23,876 bases of DNA from JAAZNV01 sp035358315 (lineage in GTDB: Bacteria; Patescibacteriota; WWE3; UBA101185; UBA10185). The notes beneath the pieces are model-generated. The model was not told where the DNA came from. It searched no databases and saw only the letters and a list, made by a program, of their open reading frames with translations. The position numbers were made by a program, and so were the translations under genes. The stretch's first letter is position 1. Every line of letters begins with the position of its first letter. Where the stretch lies: NCBI GenBank assembly GCA_035358315.1, contig DAOPPB010000013.1, positions 1 to 23,876 of the forward strand, read 5' to 3'. This document shows, in pieces, positions 1 through 7,330 of this stretch.

Positions 1-81
1 CTGGAAGATATAAAAAATATAGGAGAAAAATCTTTACAGGAGATAAAAGATCTTCTGGATAAAGAAGGGTATAGGAGATAA
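1..81 (+). CDS. rpoA: RNA polymerase alpha subunit, C-terminal end (partial)
   Basis: The first 26 codons form an open frame that ends in TAA and reads as the tail of the alpha C-terminal domain: the helix-hairpin stretch around I-K-N-I-G-E-K-S-L-Q-E-I matches the family's conserved end (IKNLG.KSL.EI). The start lies outside the window. The domain binds UP elements and activators in the RNA polymerase holoenzyme. The following gene is rplQ, which is the usual rpoA-rplQ order of the alpha operon and supports the call. Only 26 residues are visible, so nothing can be said about the rest of the protein. Confidence 0.85.
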   Translation: MEDIKNIGEKSLQEIKDLLDKEGYRR

Positions 82-93
82 AGGAAAACAACA

Positions 94-537
94 ATGAGAC
101 ACAGAGTTGCAAAGAAGAAACTGAATAGGGATAAAGACCATAGAGAGGCGTTGGCGTCAAATCTTTCGGCGCAACTTATTGAAAAAGGAAAAATTAATAC
201 AACTTTAGCAAAGGCAAAATATGTCAAACCAAAGATTGAAAAACTAATTACTAAGGCCGTTAAAGCCCATGAATCCGAAGATAAAATATTCAAATTTAAT
301 ACGGTTAAAGAACTTAGAAAAGATATAAGATCGGAATCGGCTATTAAAAAATTATTGGGGGAAGTTGCTCCCAAATTCTCCGGAAAGCGCGGAGGATACA
401 CAAAAATAATAAAAACCGGAAACAGAGATGGGGATAATGCTTTAACCGCAAGAATAGAAATAGTTTCAAATCTTGAAGAAACAAAAGAAAAATTAAAAAG
501 AAAAACCGTAAAAAAAGATGAAAACAAAACCAAATAA
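94..537 (+). CDS. rplQ: 50S ribosomal protein L17
   Basis: 147 residues. The N-terminus (MRHR..KKKLNRD..HR.AL..NL..QLI) and the G-N-R-x-G-D-N-A segment near residue 109 are characteristic of bacterial L17, a large-subunit protein near the exit tunnel. The C-terminus carries a Lys/Glu-rich extension of about 20 residues beyond the conserved core. It begins 12 bases after the rpoA stop; a purine-rich GGAGA lies within the rpoA end and can serve as a weak ribosome binding site. It overlaps rplM by 20 bases, so the two are translationally coupled in the rpoA-rplQ-rplM-rpsI operon. Confidence 0.95.
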   Translation: MRHRVAKKKLNRDKDHREALASNLSAQLIEKGKINTTLAKAKYVKPKIEKLITKAVKAHESEDKIFKFNTVKELRKDIRSESAIKKLLGEVAPKFSGKRGGYTKIIKTGNRDGDNALTARIEIVSNLEETKEKLKRKTVKKDENKTK

Positions 538-958
538 AACTACATTTTTAAATATTGAAGATAAAAAAGAGGAGTGGTATCTGATTAACGCTAAAGACCA
601 GACACTAGGAAAGGTTGCTGAGAAAATAGCCATCTTACTCATGGGAAAAAACAAGGCCGAGTTTACCACAAATCAAAATTGGGGAGGAAAAGTTGTCGTT
701 ACTAACGCTGAAAAGATCAAGGTAACCGGAAAAAAGATGAAAGATAAAACATATATACACTATACCGGCTTTCCGCAGGGATTAAGAATGGAAAGTTTAG
801 AATCTCTGATGTCCAGAAAACCGGCGGAAGCTCTGAGAAAAGCGGTTTCGGGAATGCTTCCTAAAAATAAACTGAGAAAGCAGAGGTTAGCAAATTTATA
901 CATTTACGCGGGAGAGGAACATCCCCATGAAGCGCAACTAGGAAAACAAAATGACTGA
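518..958 (+). CDS. rplM: 50S ribosomal protein L13
   Basis: 146 residues. The conserved core starts at W-Y-L-I-N-A-K-D-Q-T-L-G-K (about residue 20), followed by the Y-x-H-Y-T-G-F-P-x-G segment and the A-V-x-G-M-L-P-K-N-K-L motif, all typical of L13, an early-assembling 50S protein. The start overlaps the end of rplQ by 20 bases in another frame. There is no good SD, so coupling to rplQ translation is likely. It ends in TGA, which shows that TGA is a normal stop here (unlike Gracilibacteria/SR1). The rplM-rpsI order with a short overlap is the common bacterial arrangement. Confidence 0.95.
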   Translation: MKTKPNKTTFLNIEDKKEEWYLINAKDQTLGKVAEKIAILLMGKNKAEFTTNQNWGGKVVVTNAEKIKVTGKKMKDKTYIHYTGFPQGLRMESLESLMSRKPAEALRKAVSGMLPKNKLRKQRLANLYIYAGEEHPHEAQLGKQND

Positions 959-1373
959 AGAAAAGAAAAAAACAAAAGAAAATTTTTTTGCCGGAACAGG
1001 CAGAAGAAAAACAGCTACAGCGAGAGTATTTTTATATGAAACCAGGGGGGAGTTTACTGTCAACGGGCAAAAGATAGAAGATTATTTTTCCCCGAACATA
1101 GAAAAATCGAAATGGGAAAAACCTTTTCACGCAATAGGAATATCTCACCCGGAAGCTAAATACTCTGCAACGATAAAAGTTACAGGGTCAGGAAAACCCT
1201 CTCAGATGGACGCTGTGGTATTAGGAATCGCCAGAGCTCTATCAAAAATAGATAGCGAATTTGAAAAGACACTCAGAAAACAAGGGTTACTAACAAGAGA
1301 TCCAAGAATGGTTGAAAGAAAGAAACCCTTTTTCCATAAAGCAAGAAAGAAGCCCCAATACTCAAAGAGATAA
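951..1373 (+). CDS. rpsI: 30S ribosomal protein S9
   Basis: 140 residues. Diagnostic S9 features are T-G-R-R-K-T-A-T-A-R-V near residue 16 and the basic C-terminal tail ending K-K-P-Q-Y-S-K-R, whose last residues reach the P-site tRNA in the ribosome. The protein has a lysine-rich N-terminal extension of about 14 residues. The start overlaps the rplM stop by 8 bases. This is the last gene of the ribosomal operon; the next gene is convergent after only 23 bases, with no obvious intrinsic terminator hairpin between them. Confidence 0.95.
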   Translation: MTEEKKKTKENFFAGTGRRKTATARVFLYETRGEFTVNGQKIEDYFSPNIEKSKWEKPFHAIGISHPEAKYSATIKVTGSGKPSQMDAVVLGIARALSKIDSEFEKTLRKQGLLTRDPRMVERKKPFFHKARKKPQYSKR

Positions 1374-1396
1374 AATTCAACGGGAAAAAGAAATAG

Positions 1397-1705
1397 TCAG
1401 AAATCTTCGTTTTCGTTTCCCTCCCCATGCAAAAATGCGGACTCAATCTCCTCAATTGTCTTCTTTAGATATCCCAACTTTTCTCTCAATTGCTCCTTTT
1501 TCACTTTCTTAACATGCAAAAAAGTCACATCATAAACCTGGGAAATAGAGTCAAGAACCTTTAATGTAGGGCTGATTCTTCCACTCTCATAGGCCGATAT
1601 CGTTTTCCCTGACTTCCCTATTTTCTTACCGAATCTCTCCTGTGACAGATTTCTGCTAATCCTTATAACTTTCAATTGTTTCGCTAAGTCGGTATCTTCT
1701 CCCAT
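1397..1705 (-). CDS. XRE-family helix-turn-helix regulator
   Basis: 102 residues. Residues about 8-62 form a Cro/C1-type HTH: L-x-x-I-R-x-x-x-x-L-S-Q-E-x-F-G-K-K-I-G, then T-I-S-x-Y-E-S-G-R-I-S-P-T-L as recognition and following helices. The C-terminal 40 residues are charged and look like a short coiled coil that could dimerise. A GGAG lies 6 bases before the ATG (1712-1715), a good SD and the reason for this start. It is transcribed away from radC and towards rpsI. The gap shared with radC holds an imperfect palindrome overlapping the radC -10 box, so it may control radC and itself (inference). Its targets are unknown. Confidence 0.85.
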   Translation of the reverse strand: MGEDTDLAKQLKVIRISRNLSQERFGKKIGKSGKTISAYESGRISPTLKVLDSISQVYDVTFLHVKKVKKEQLREKLGYLKKTIEEIESAFLHGEGNENEDF

Positions 1706-1732
1706 TTTCTACTCCAAATAGAACAACATAAA

Positions 1733-1759
1733 TTGATACAACTTACATACTGATATAAA
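1733..1759 (+). promoter_or_regulatory. Predicted radC promoter with extended -10
   Basis: TTGATA (1733-1738), a 15-base spacer, then TGA-TATAAA (-10 at 1754-1759 with an extended -10 TGn). The spacer is short but the extended -10 can compensate. The expected RNA start near 1766 leaves only about 13 bases before the radC ATG, and no SD is present. Confidence 0.5.
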
Positions 1760-1767
1760 TTAAATCA
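1751..1767. promoter_or_regulatory. Candidate operator between XRE gene and radC
   Basis: A 17-base imperfect palindrome, half sites TGATATAA and TTAAATCA (7 of 8 positions symmetric), covers the radC -10 box. Such a site in the divergent gap next to an XRE gene is where autoregulators of this family usually bind. The sequence is AT-rich, so chance symmetry is possible. Confidence 0.3.
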
Positions 1768-1779
1768 AACCAAGATGAT

Positions 1780-2460
1780 ATGAAAATTAAAGATTTACAA
1801 AAAGAAGAAAAACCCCGCGAGAAATTAATTGAAAAGGAAGCTGAAAATCTAACTGACGTTGAGCTCCTAGCAATAATTTTAAGATCGGGAGAAAGAAATT
1901 ATTCCGCTACCGAGCTGGCTAGAGACCTATTAAATACCTTTGGCGGAATTAAGGGTCTCCTTTCGGCGGATATTGAGGGGCTCAAAAATTTTAAAGGTAT
2001 AGGCACAGCAAAAGCCACATCTATAAAAGCCCTGGAGGAAATATCAAAAAGATACCTTGAACCCATTAAAAAACCGGAAACATATATAAAAAGTCCGAAG
2101 GACGCATACGAAATTATAAGAAAAGATATAATAAATAAGAACCAGGAATATCTTTACCTCCTAAGTATAGACAGCAGAAATAAACTGATATCCAAAGATG
2201 TAATATCTAAAGGAACCGTAAATGAAACGCTAATACATCCCCGTGAAATATTCAGAAAAGCTATCTCCAAAAATGCCTGCGGCATAATATTGATTCACAA
2301 CCATCCGTCAAATAAATGCAACCCCAGCGATGAAGATATAAAAGTTACCAGAAGAATATATAAAGCAGGGATTGACATAGGAATTCCTCTGATAGACCAC
2401 CTGATAGTTACGGATAACGATTTTACCAGTATGAAAGCACAAAGTTTGTTTAAAGGTTAA
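1780..2460 (+). CDS. radC: RadC-family JAB/MPN domain protein
   Basis: 226 residues, the family's normal length. The N-terminal part (about 1-95) contains the UPF0758 helix-hairpin-helix-like region (E-N-L-T-D-V-E-L-L-A-I-I-L-R-S-G and F-K-G-I-G). The C-terminal MPN domain has the metal motif H-N-H-P-S with His173 and His175 and the Asp at 186 (HxH followed ten residues later by D), plus the D-H-L-I-V strand. Despite its name, a role in DNA repair is unproven for the family; it is a putative zinc metallohydrolase. No SD; the start fits a nearly leaderless message. Divergent to the XRE gene and followed after 26 bases by the SipW-type protein. Confidence 0.9.
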   Translation: MKIKDLQKEEKPREKLIEKEAENLTDVELLAIILRSGERNYSATELARDLLNTFGGIKGLLSADIEGLKNFKGIGTAKATSIKALEEISKRYLEPIKKPETYIKSPKDAYEIIRKDIINKNQEYLYLLSIDSRNKLISKDVISKGTVNETLIHPREIFRKAISKNACGIILIHNHPSNKCNPSDEDIKVTRRIYKAGIDIGIPLIDHLIVTDNDFTSMKAQSLFKG

Positions 2461-2473
2461 AAATTTTAAAAGA

Positions 2474-2484
2474 AAGGAGGTGAT
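2474..2484 (+). promoter_or_regulatory. Strong Shine-Dalgarno site
   Basis: AAGGAGGTGAT, an almost complete complement of the 16S rRNA 3' end, stands just before the ATG at 2487. It is the strongest SD in the window and contrasts with its SD-less neighbours, suggesting high translation of the secreted protein. Confidence 0.85.
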
Positions 2485-2486
2485 TT

Positions 2487-3071
2487 ATGAAGAAAAATAA
2501 AACTCTTTATATCATCGGGGTAGCATTATTAACAATATCCACAGCAGTCGGAATAACGTATGCCGCTTTTACCGATAAGGCTAAGGTTTTGGGATCTACT
2601 TTTAAGGTCGGGAGCGCAAATATAATGTTTCTGGAAAATCTTACTTTGGAAACCGATCCTCAAAACTATAAGGATGAGCTCCCTGGTCCGGTATTCAACA
2701 ATATAGGTCCAGGATGGACACAGGATTATCTAGTAAAATTAGTAAATGCAACTTCATCTAAAATAACAGTAAGTACAAATGCAAATTATCAAACAGCAGA
2801 TGATCCAAAGGATTTAAGATCGGATATATTTGTGGAGATAATTAGATGGAGTGATGCGAACCAAAATGGAATAGTAGACAGCGGAGAGGAAACTTCCACA
2901 ATCGGGAAAAAAACAATAATAAAATGGAAAACGGAAGGATTCGCTTTAGGAGACCTTCTTTATGGACAAACCATGGGATTAATATTAAGATTCTCTACCC
3001 CGTCTTTAAGTGAAAGCAAACAGGGCGCAACCGCCGTATTTGATTTTGAATTCAACTCCGTGCAGTCTTAG
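2487..3071 (+). CDS. SipW-dependent secreted protein (CalY/TasA-like)
   Basis: 194 residues. The N-terminus has the charged start, a hydrophobic stretch (about 7-26) and the sequence T-Y-A-A-F-T-D-K-A that marks SipW-type signal peptides; cleavage is expected after Y-A. The mature part begins with an F-K-V-G-S-A-N-I-like strand, as in TasA/camelysin-type proteins that form surface fibres or pili-like structures. Residues near 124-134 (D-A-N-Q-N-G-I-V-D-S-G-E) resemble a calcium-binding loop. The next gene encodes an ER-type signal peptidase, the expected processing enzyme. Its biological role (surface fibre, adhesion to a host or to other cells) is inference. A GC-rich hairpin follows directly. 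Confidence 0.75.
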   Translation: MKKNKTLYIIGVALLTISTAVGITYAAFTDKAKVLGSTFKVGSANIMFLENLTLETDPQNYKDELPGPVFNNIGPGWTQDYLVKLVNATSSKITVSTNANYQTADDPKDLRSDIFVEIIRWSDANQNGIVDSGEETSTIGKKTIIKWKTEGFALGDLLYGQTMGLILRFSTPSLSESKQGATAVFDFEFNSVQS

Positions 3072-3094
3072 TTTTAGTGCAAACAAAATTCTGC

Positions 3095-3115
3095 GGGCCG
3101 CCTGAAAGGCGGCCC
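3095..3115 (+). terminator. GC-rich hairpin between substrate and peptidase genes
   Basis: A perfect 8-bp stem (GGGCCGCC / GGCGGCCC) with a TGAAA loop lies 24 bases after the stop. There is no T-tract, so it is not a classic terminator. It may partly stop transcription or protect the 3' end of the upstream message, making substrate more abundant than peptidase. Confidence 0.5.
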
Positions 3116-3139
3116 TAAATAAACCTACCTAAAAATCAA

Positions 3140-3640
3140 ATGAAAAAATCTTTTATATTCTTCTTACTGCTAATAACTCTCGTTGTCACTATCACTACGG
3201 TAAATTCAAAAGCTTCCAGTCTTAAAATTTTCGAAGTAATATCCGGATCTATGGAACCAACTATCAGAAAAGGTTCAATTGTCTTGACAACAAAAAGGCA
3301 GGAATACAAGGTAGGAGACATCGCAACTTATAAAATAACTGGAGGAGACATCGCCGTAACTCACAGAATAATCAATATATTTAAGGAACATGAGATGTAT
3401 TTCTTCACATTTAAAGGAGATAATAACGCTAACGAAGATCCTTACCCTGTGTCCGAAAAAGAAATTATCGGCAAAGTTATCGGCACATTTCCGTATGTGG
3501 GAAATATTCTTTACATAATTTTTGACCGTAAACTCATTCTCTACCCCACCGCAATTATAGGTGGTATTTTCCTCGGAAAATTAATGAGAAAAAAGCTGGA
3601 AGAGTTGAGAGATACGAAAATAAAAAATGTCCAAAACTAA
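3140..3640 (+). CDS. sipW: Signal peptidase I, ER/SipW type
   Basis: 166 residues, with N-terminal membrane segment (about 3-22) and a second hydrophobic segment near 130-147, as in SipW and archaeal/eukaryotic-type enzymes. The nucleophile motif is S-G-S-M-E-P with Ser37. The second motif is V-T-H-R with His75, where P-type bacterial peptidases have lysine; a Ser-His dyad is the hallmark of the ER type. The G-D-N-N...D stretch (93-100) is the third conserved box. It cleaves SipW-type signal peptides outside the membrane, and the gene directly upstream encodes such a substrate. No SD is present at the start; translation may depend on readthrough past the hairpin. Confidence 0.88.
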   Translation: MKKSFIFFLLLITLVVTITTVNSKASSLKIFEVISGSMEPTIRKGSIVLTTKRQEYKVGDIATYKITGGDIAVTHRIINIFKEHEMYFFTFKGDNNANEDPYPVSEKEIIGKVIGTFPYVGNILYIIFDRKLILYPTAIIGGIFLGKLMRKKLEELRDTKIKNVQN

Positions 3641-3662
3641 GAATTTCGTAAAATAATTAAAA

Positions 3663-3691
3663 TTACCATCTGCCTTTTTTTCTGGTATTCT
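3663..3691 (+). promoter_or_regulatory. Predicted promoter of the clp-like gene (leaderless)
   Basis: TTACCA (3663-3668), 17-base spacer, then extended -10 TGG-TATTCT (hexamer 3686-3691). Only 8 bases separate the -10 box from the ATG at 3700, so transcription should begin at or next to the start codon. No SD is present. Confidence 0.55.
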
Positions 3692-3699
3692 ATTTATGT

Positions 3700-6282
3700 A
3701 TGCAATACAACATCAAACTGCCCGATAAGTTCGTCCATTGGTGGTTAGTCAAAATCCCCTCAAGAATATACAGAATGTGTACTGACATTCTCAAAACTCT
3801 CAATAATCTAATATCTTTTACTTACAATATAAAACTTCTTTTTGTTCCGTTATTTGGATTATCCAGTTTTAACGGAAGGATAGTAAGCTTTTTCACCCGC
3901 GTTTTTATGATTTTCCTTGGCTCTATACCAATGCTTTTGGCGTCACTGCTGTGCATAGCGGCACCAATAACATGGCTCTATATACCGGTGTTAATAACAC
4001 AAAAATACTCCATTCCCTATACAATGCTATATTTTTTCACTCTTTATGTTTTATTTATCTTTCAGAACTTAAATACCCCGTACAAAAGAATATCTGAGAC
4101 AAAAACGCAAAATGATAAGATAAAAACTTTTAGACCCAAGGCCCGATATATTTTAGAAACCGGAAAATCTTCCTTCAGACTTTTGATGGAAAAACTTCTG
4201 ATGGAAAAGGATATTTTATATTTGATGAAAAAGTCCGAATTAGGAGAAAAGGAAGTAATTGAAAAACTTATAAGGGCATCCGATACAAAAGAGGTGGAAC
4301 TCGATAACATAGTGCAAAAAAGTTTTTCTTATGCTCAGGAAAACAAATCACGATACACCGAATTAGAACATGTTTTTATTGCAGTAGTGGAACACATTCC
4401 GAACATAGATACTGTCCTCTCCGTATTTAACTCAAATTTTAATACCATTAAAGAAACTGCTTTCTGGATGGTTGAAAAAAGAGAAAACCTTTCGGGAATA
4501 TATTTCTGGCAGGATGATTATGTGTCTCCTCCTCCGGGAGGAATCGGAAAAGGACTGCTCGGAAGAGTAACGCCCGAACTTGATAAAGTTTCCGTTGACA
4601 TGACCAAACAAGTGAAAATGGGAAATATTGACGACATTATAGGAAGAGAAAAAGAAATCAAGAAAATCTCGGAAATTTTAGATGGGGATAAAAACGACGT
4701 ACTGCTTATAGGAGAATCGGGAGTCGGAAAAACCTCCATAATAAGAGGGATAGCTTATAAAATAATGGCAGGTACCGAGTACAAAACCTTGAGAAATAAG
4801 AGACTTATTAGTATAGACGTGGGATCATTAGTTTCCGAAAGCAAGGATACCGGGAACACAGCTGAAAAACTCTCTAAAATTCTGGAAGAAGTGGATGCTT
4901 CCGGCGATATAATACTTTTCATTGATGAAATGCAGAATCTCGTAACGGGAATGGGAGAAAAAGGGGGTTATGATTCCACCGCATTGTCAATACTCGAAAA
5001 TCATATCGCCAAAAGACGAATAAGATTAATAGGAGCTGTTTCATCGGAAAATTTCAGAAAATACATTGAGCCCAATGAAGCTATAACAAGGCTTTTTCAG
5101 ATAGTAAACATAGAAGAGTGCTCAAAAGAGGATACGATAAAAATATTAAAAAGAAAGGCAGAAAAAATGGAAAGACAGCACGGAATTATGATTACCTACC
5201 CCGCTCTTTTGGCGTGCGTTGAGCTATCGGAAAAAGCAATCGGGGACAGGGTACTTCCCGACAAAGCGATAGATGTCCTTGAAAGGACTTCCGCATCAGT
5301 AAAAAACTCAACAAGATACCTTTCCTATGATGAAATATCTAAAGAAATTTCCGAAATGACAAGTATACCTATATCGGCAATAGGCGGGAACGAAGCGGAA
5401 AAATTACTGAACATCGGAAATGAAATGAGAAAAAGAGTTATCGGGCAGGACCACGCAATTAAAAAAATAGAGGTGGCATTACAAAGGGCAAGAACCGGAA
5501 TAAGAGATGAGAAAAAACCGATAGCAGGTTTTCTCTTCGTGGGAATGACGGGAGTCGGAAAGACGGAAACTGCGAAGGCTTTGGCAAGAAGCTACTTCGG
5601 AGCGGAGGAAAACATGATTAGACTAGACATGAGCGAATACCAACAGATAGACAGCATGAACAGAATAATAGGCTCCCCGGACGGAACCACCACGGGCTCT
5701 TTAACTGAAAAAGTAAGAAATAAACCCTTCAGTCTGGTCCTGATAGATGAGATAGAGAAAGCTCACCCCAACATACTTATGACCTTTTTACAAATTTTGG
5801 ATGAGGGTCGTTTGACCGACACAGCCGGAAATGTGGCGGAATTTACAAACACAATAATAATAGCAACCAGCAATGTCGGAACAAAATCTATTCAGACAAT
5901 TTCTGAGGCCGGTAAAGGGTACGAAGAAATGCAAAAAGCCGCTATGATTGATATAAGAAATAAATTTGCACCCGAGCTTTTAAACAGATTTACAGATATT
6001 ATAGTTTTCAATCCTCTTTCTAAGGAAAATTTAAGAGAGATAACAAAACTTATGCTGGAAAGGGTGAAAAATACAGCCGAGGAAAAAGGAATTGAGGTAA
6101 ATTTCAAATCTGAGCTAATAGAAGAACTTATCAGAAGAGGGTATAGCCTTGAGTGGGGAGCCAGACCATTGGCAAGGGTAATTGAAGATTCCGTTGAATC
6201 TTATCTGGCGGTAAAAATCCTAAGAAAAGAAATAAACCCCGGCGACAGAGTGCTATTAGGAACAGAGGTTTTTGATATATAA
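3700..6282 (+). CDS. Membrane-anchored ClpC/ClpA-like double AAA+ ATPase
   Basis: 860 residues. The N-terminus, unlike in cytosolic Clp proteins, has hydrophobic membrane segments (about 64-99, probably two, and 106-123). Residues about 160-275 look like a diverged Clp N-domain (E-L-E-H-V-F-I-A-V-V). D1 has Walker A G-E-S-G-V-G-K-T (338-345) and Walker B I-L-F-I-D-E (405-410); D2 has G-M-T-G-V-G-K-T (615-622) and L-V-L-I-D-E (679-684), followed by a Clp C-terminal domain. D1 runs into D2 without a ClpB/ClpC-type M domain. In the region where ClpA/ClpC carry the IGF/IGL ClpP loop (about 724-745) no such tripeptide is visible. It is probably a membrane-bound unfoldase; partners are unknown. No clpP occurs in this window. 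Confidence 0.85.
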   Translation: MQYNIKLPDKFVHWWLVKIPSRIYRMCTDILKTLNNLISFTYNIKLLFVPLFGLSSFNGRIVSFFTRVFMIFLGSIPMLLASLLCIAAPITWLYIPVLITQKYSIPYTMLYFFTLYVLFIFQNLNTPYKRISETKTQNDKIKTFRPKARYILETGKSSFRLLMEKLLMEKDILYLMKKSELGEKEVIEKLIRASDTKEVELDNIVQKSFSYAQENKSRYTELEHVFIAVVEHIPNIDTVLSVFNSNFNTIKETAFWMVEKRENLSGIYFWQDDYVSPPPGGIGKGLLGRVTPELDKVSVDMTKQVKMGNIDDIIGREKEIKKISEILDGDKNDVLLIGESGVGKTSIIRGIAYKIMAGTEYKTLRNKRLISIDVGSLVSESKDTGNTAEKLSKILEEVDASGDIILFIDEMQNLVTGMGEKGGYDSTALSILENHIAKRRIRLIGAVSSENFRKYIEPNEAITRLFQIVNIEECSKEDTIKILKRKAEKMERQHGIMITYPALLACVELSEKAIGDRVLPDKAIDVLERTSASVKNSTRYLSYDEISKEISEMTSIPISAIGGNEAEKLLNIGNEMRKRVIGQDHAIKKIEVALQRARTGIRDEKKPIAGFLFVGMTGVGKTETAKALARSYFGAEENMIRLDMSEYQQIDSMNRIIGSPDGTTTGSLTEKVRNKPFSLVLIDEIEKAHPNILMTFLQILDEGRLTDTAGNVAEFTNTIIIATSNVGTKSIQTISEAGKGYEEMQKAAMIDIRNKFAPELLNRFTDIIVFNPLSKENLREITKLMLERVKNTAEEKGIEVNFKSELIEELIRRGYSLEWGARPLARVIEDSVESYLAVKILRKEINPGDRVLLGTEVFDI

Positions 6283-6289
6283 TCCTCCC

Positions 6290-7300
6290 ATGCAAGAATT
6301 TAAAAGAAGAATAGGACAGCTTAAACAATCCCTTAGTATAGATGAAAAAAGGAAGCAGACTGAAGAGATTAAAAATAAAATCAAGAACGAAGACGTATGG
6401 AAAAATTGGGAGGAAGGAAACAGATTATCCAAAGAATTATCGGATTTAGAAAAGGAACTGGAAGAATTTGACATGTTAAATCTGTATATTGAAGAAGGAG
6501 ACGAAAAAACAATTGAGGAGAAAATAAAAGAACTTGAATTTAAAACATATCTTTCAGGCAAGCATGATAAAAACGACGCTATATTATCGGTGCACGCAGG
6601 ACAGGGAGGAACCGAAGCAATGGATTGGACGGCCATGCTATTAAGAATGTACTTGAGGTATGCCGAAAGAAAAAATTGGAAAACAAACGTAATAAATGAA
6701 ATACAAGGAGAAGAAGCAGGTATAAAAACCGCTACGGTAGAAATAATTGGGGATTACGCATACGGATTTTTGAAAAAGGAAGCAGGAGTGCATCGCTTGG
6801 TCAGGCAATCTCCATTCAACGCCGATAATTTAAGGCAAACCTCTTTTTCTTTGGTAGAGGTTATACCAATGATAGAAAACGACAACACTATAGAAATTAA
6901 AGACGAAGATATTGAGTGGGAATTTTTTAGGTCGGGCGGAAAAGGAGGGCAGAATGTAAATAAAGTTTCTACTGCGGTAAGGTTAAAACACAAACCTTCG
7001 GGAATAATAGTTGAGTGCCAGGAAGAAAGATACCAGGGAAAAAACAGGGAGAAAGCGCTTAAAATATTAAAATCCAAGCTGTATCAGATTGAAGAGGAAA
7101 AATCTTTAATGGAAGAAAAAAAGCTAAAGGGAGACTATAAAACTCCGGGCTGGGGAAACCAGATAAGGAATTATATACTCCACCCCTACAGACTGGTCAA
7201 AGACCTACGTACCGATCTTGAAATAACTGACCCCGAATCCGTTTTGGACGGAAATTTGGATGAGTTGGTGGAAGCCGAATTGAAATTAAAGAGCAAATAA
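6290..7300 (+). CDS. prfB: Peptide chain release factor 2
   Basis: 336 residues from the ATG chosen here; the same frame is open to a TTG at 6272, but that would overlap the clp-like gene and adds residues unlike the family. Domains: N-terminal helical domain, then the PCRF region, the anticodon-like S-P-F tripeptide (174-176) that defines RF2 (recognises UAA and UGA), and the catalytic G-G-Q (219-221) that triggers peptide release. The L-R-T-D-L-E region near the C-terminus is also typical. The programmed +1 frameshift site found in most bacterial RF2 genes (CTT TGA C) is absent; codon 15 is CTT but the frame runs straight on. Its presence means UGA is a stop. No SD before the ATG. Confidence 0.92.
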   Translation: MQEFKRRIGQLKQSLSIDEKRKQTEEIKNKIKNEDVWKNWEEGNRLSKELSDLEKELEEFDMLNLYIEEGDEKTIEEKIKELEFKTYLSGKHDKNDAILSVHAGQGGTEAMDWTAMLLRMYLRYAERKNWKTNVINEIQGEEAGIKTATVEIIGDYAYGFLKKEAGVHRLVRQSPFNADNLRQTSFSLVEVIPMIENDNTIEIKDEDIEWEFFRSGGKGGQNVNKVSTAVRLKHKPSGIIVECQEERYQGKNREKALKILKSKLYQIEEEKSLMEEKKLKGDYKTPGWGNQIRNYILHPYRLVKDLRTDLEITDPESVLDGNLDELVEAELKLKSK

Positions 7301-7330
7301 AAATGAGAAATTAAGTAATCAAGTGAATTT

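Noticed and set aside
6272..6289. Upstream TTG start for prfB
   Set aside because: It would overlap the clp-like gene by 11 bases and adds six residues (M-I-Y-N-P-P) unlike RF2; the ATG at 6290 gives a normal start.
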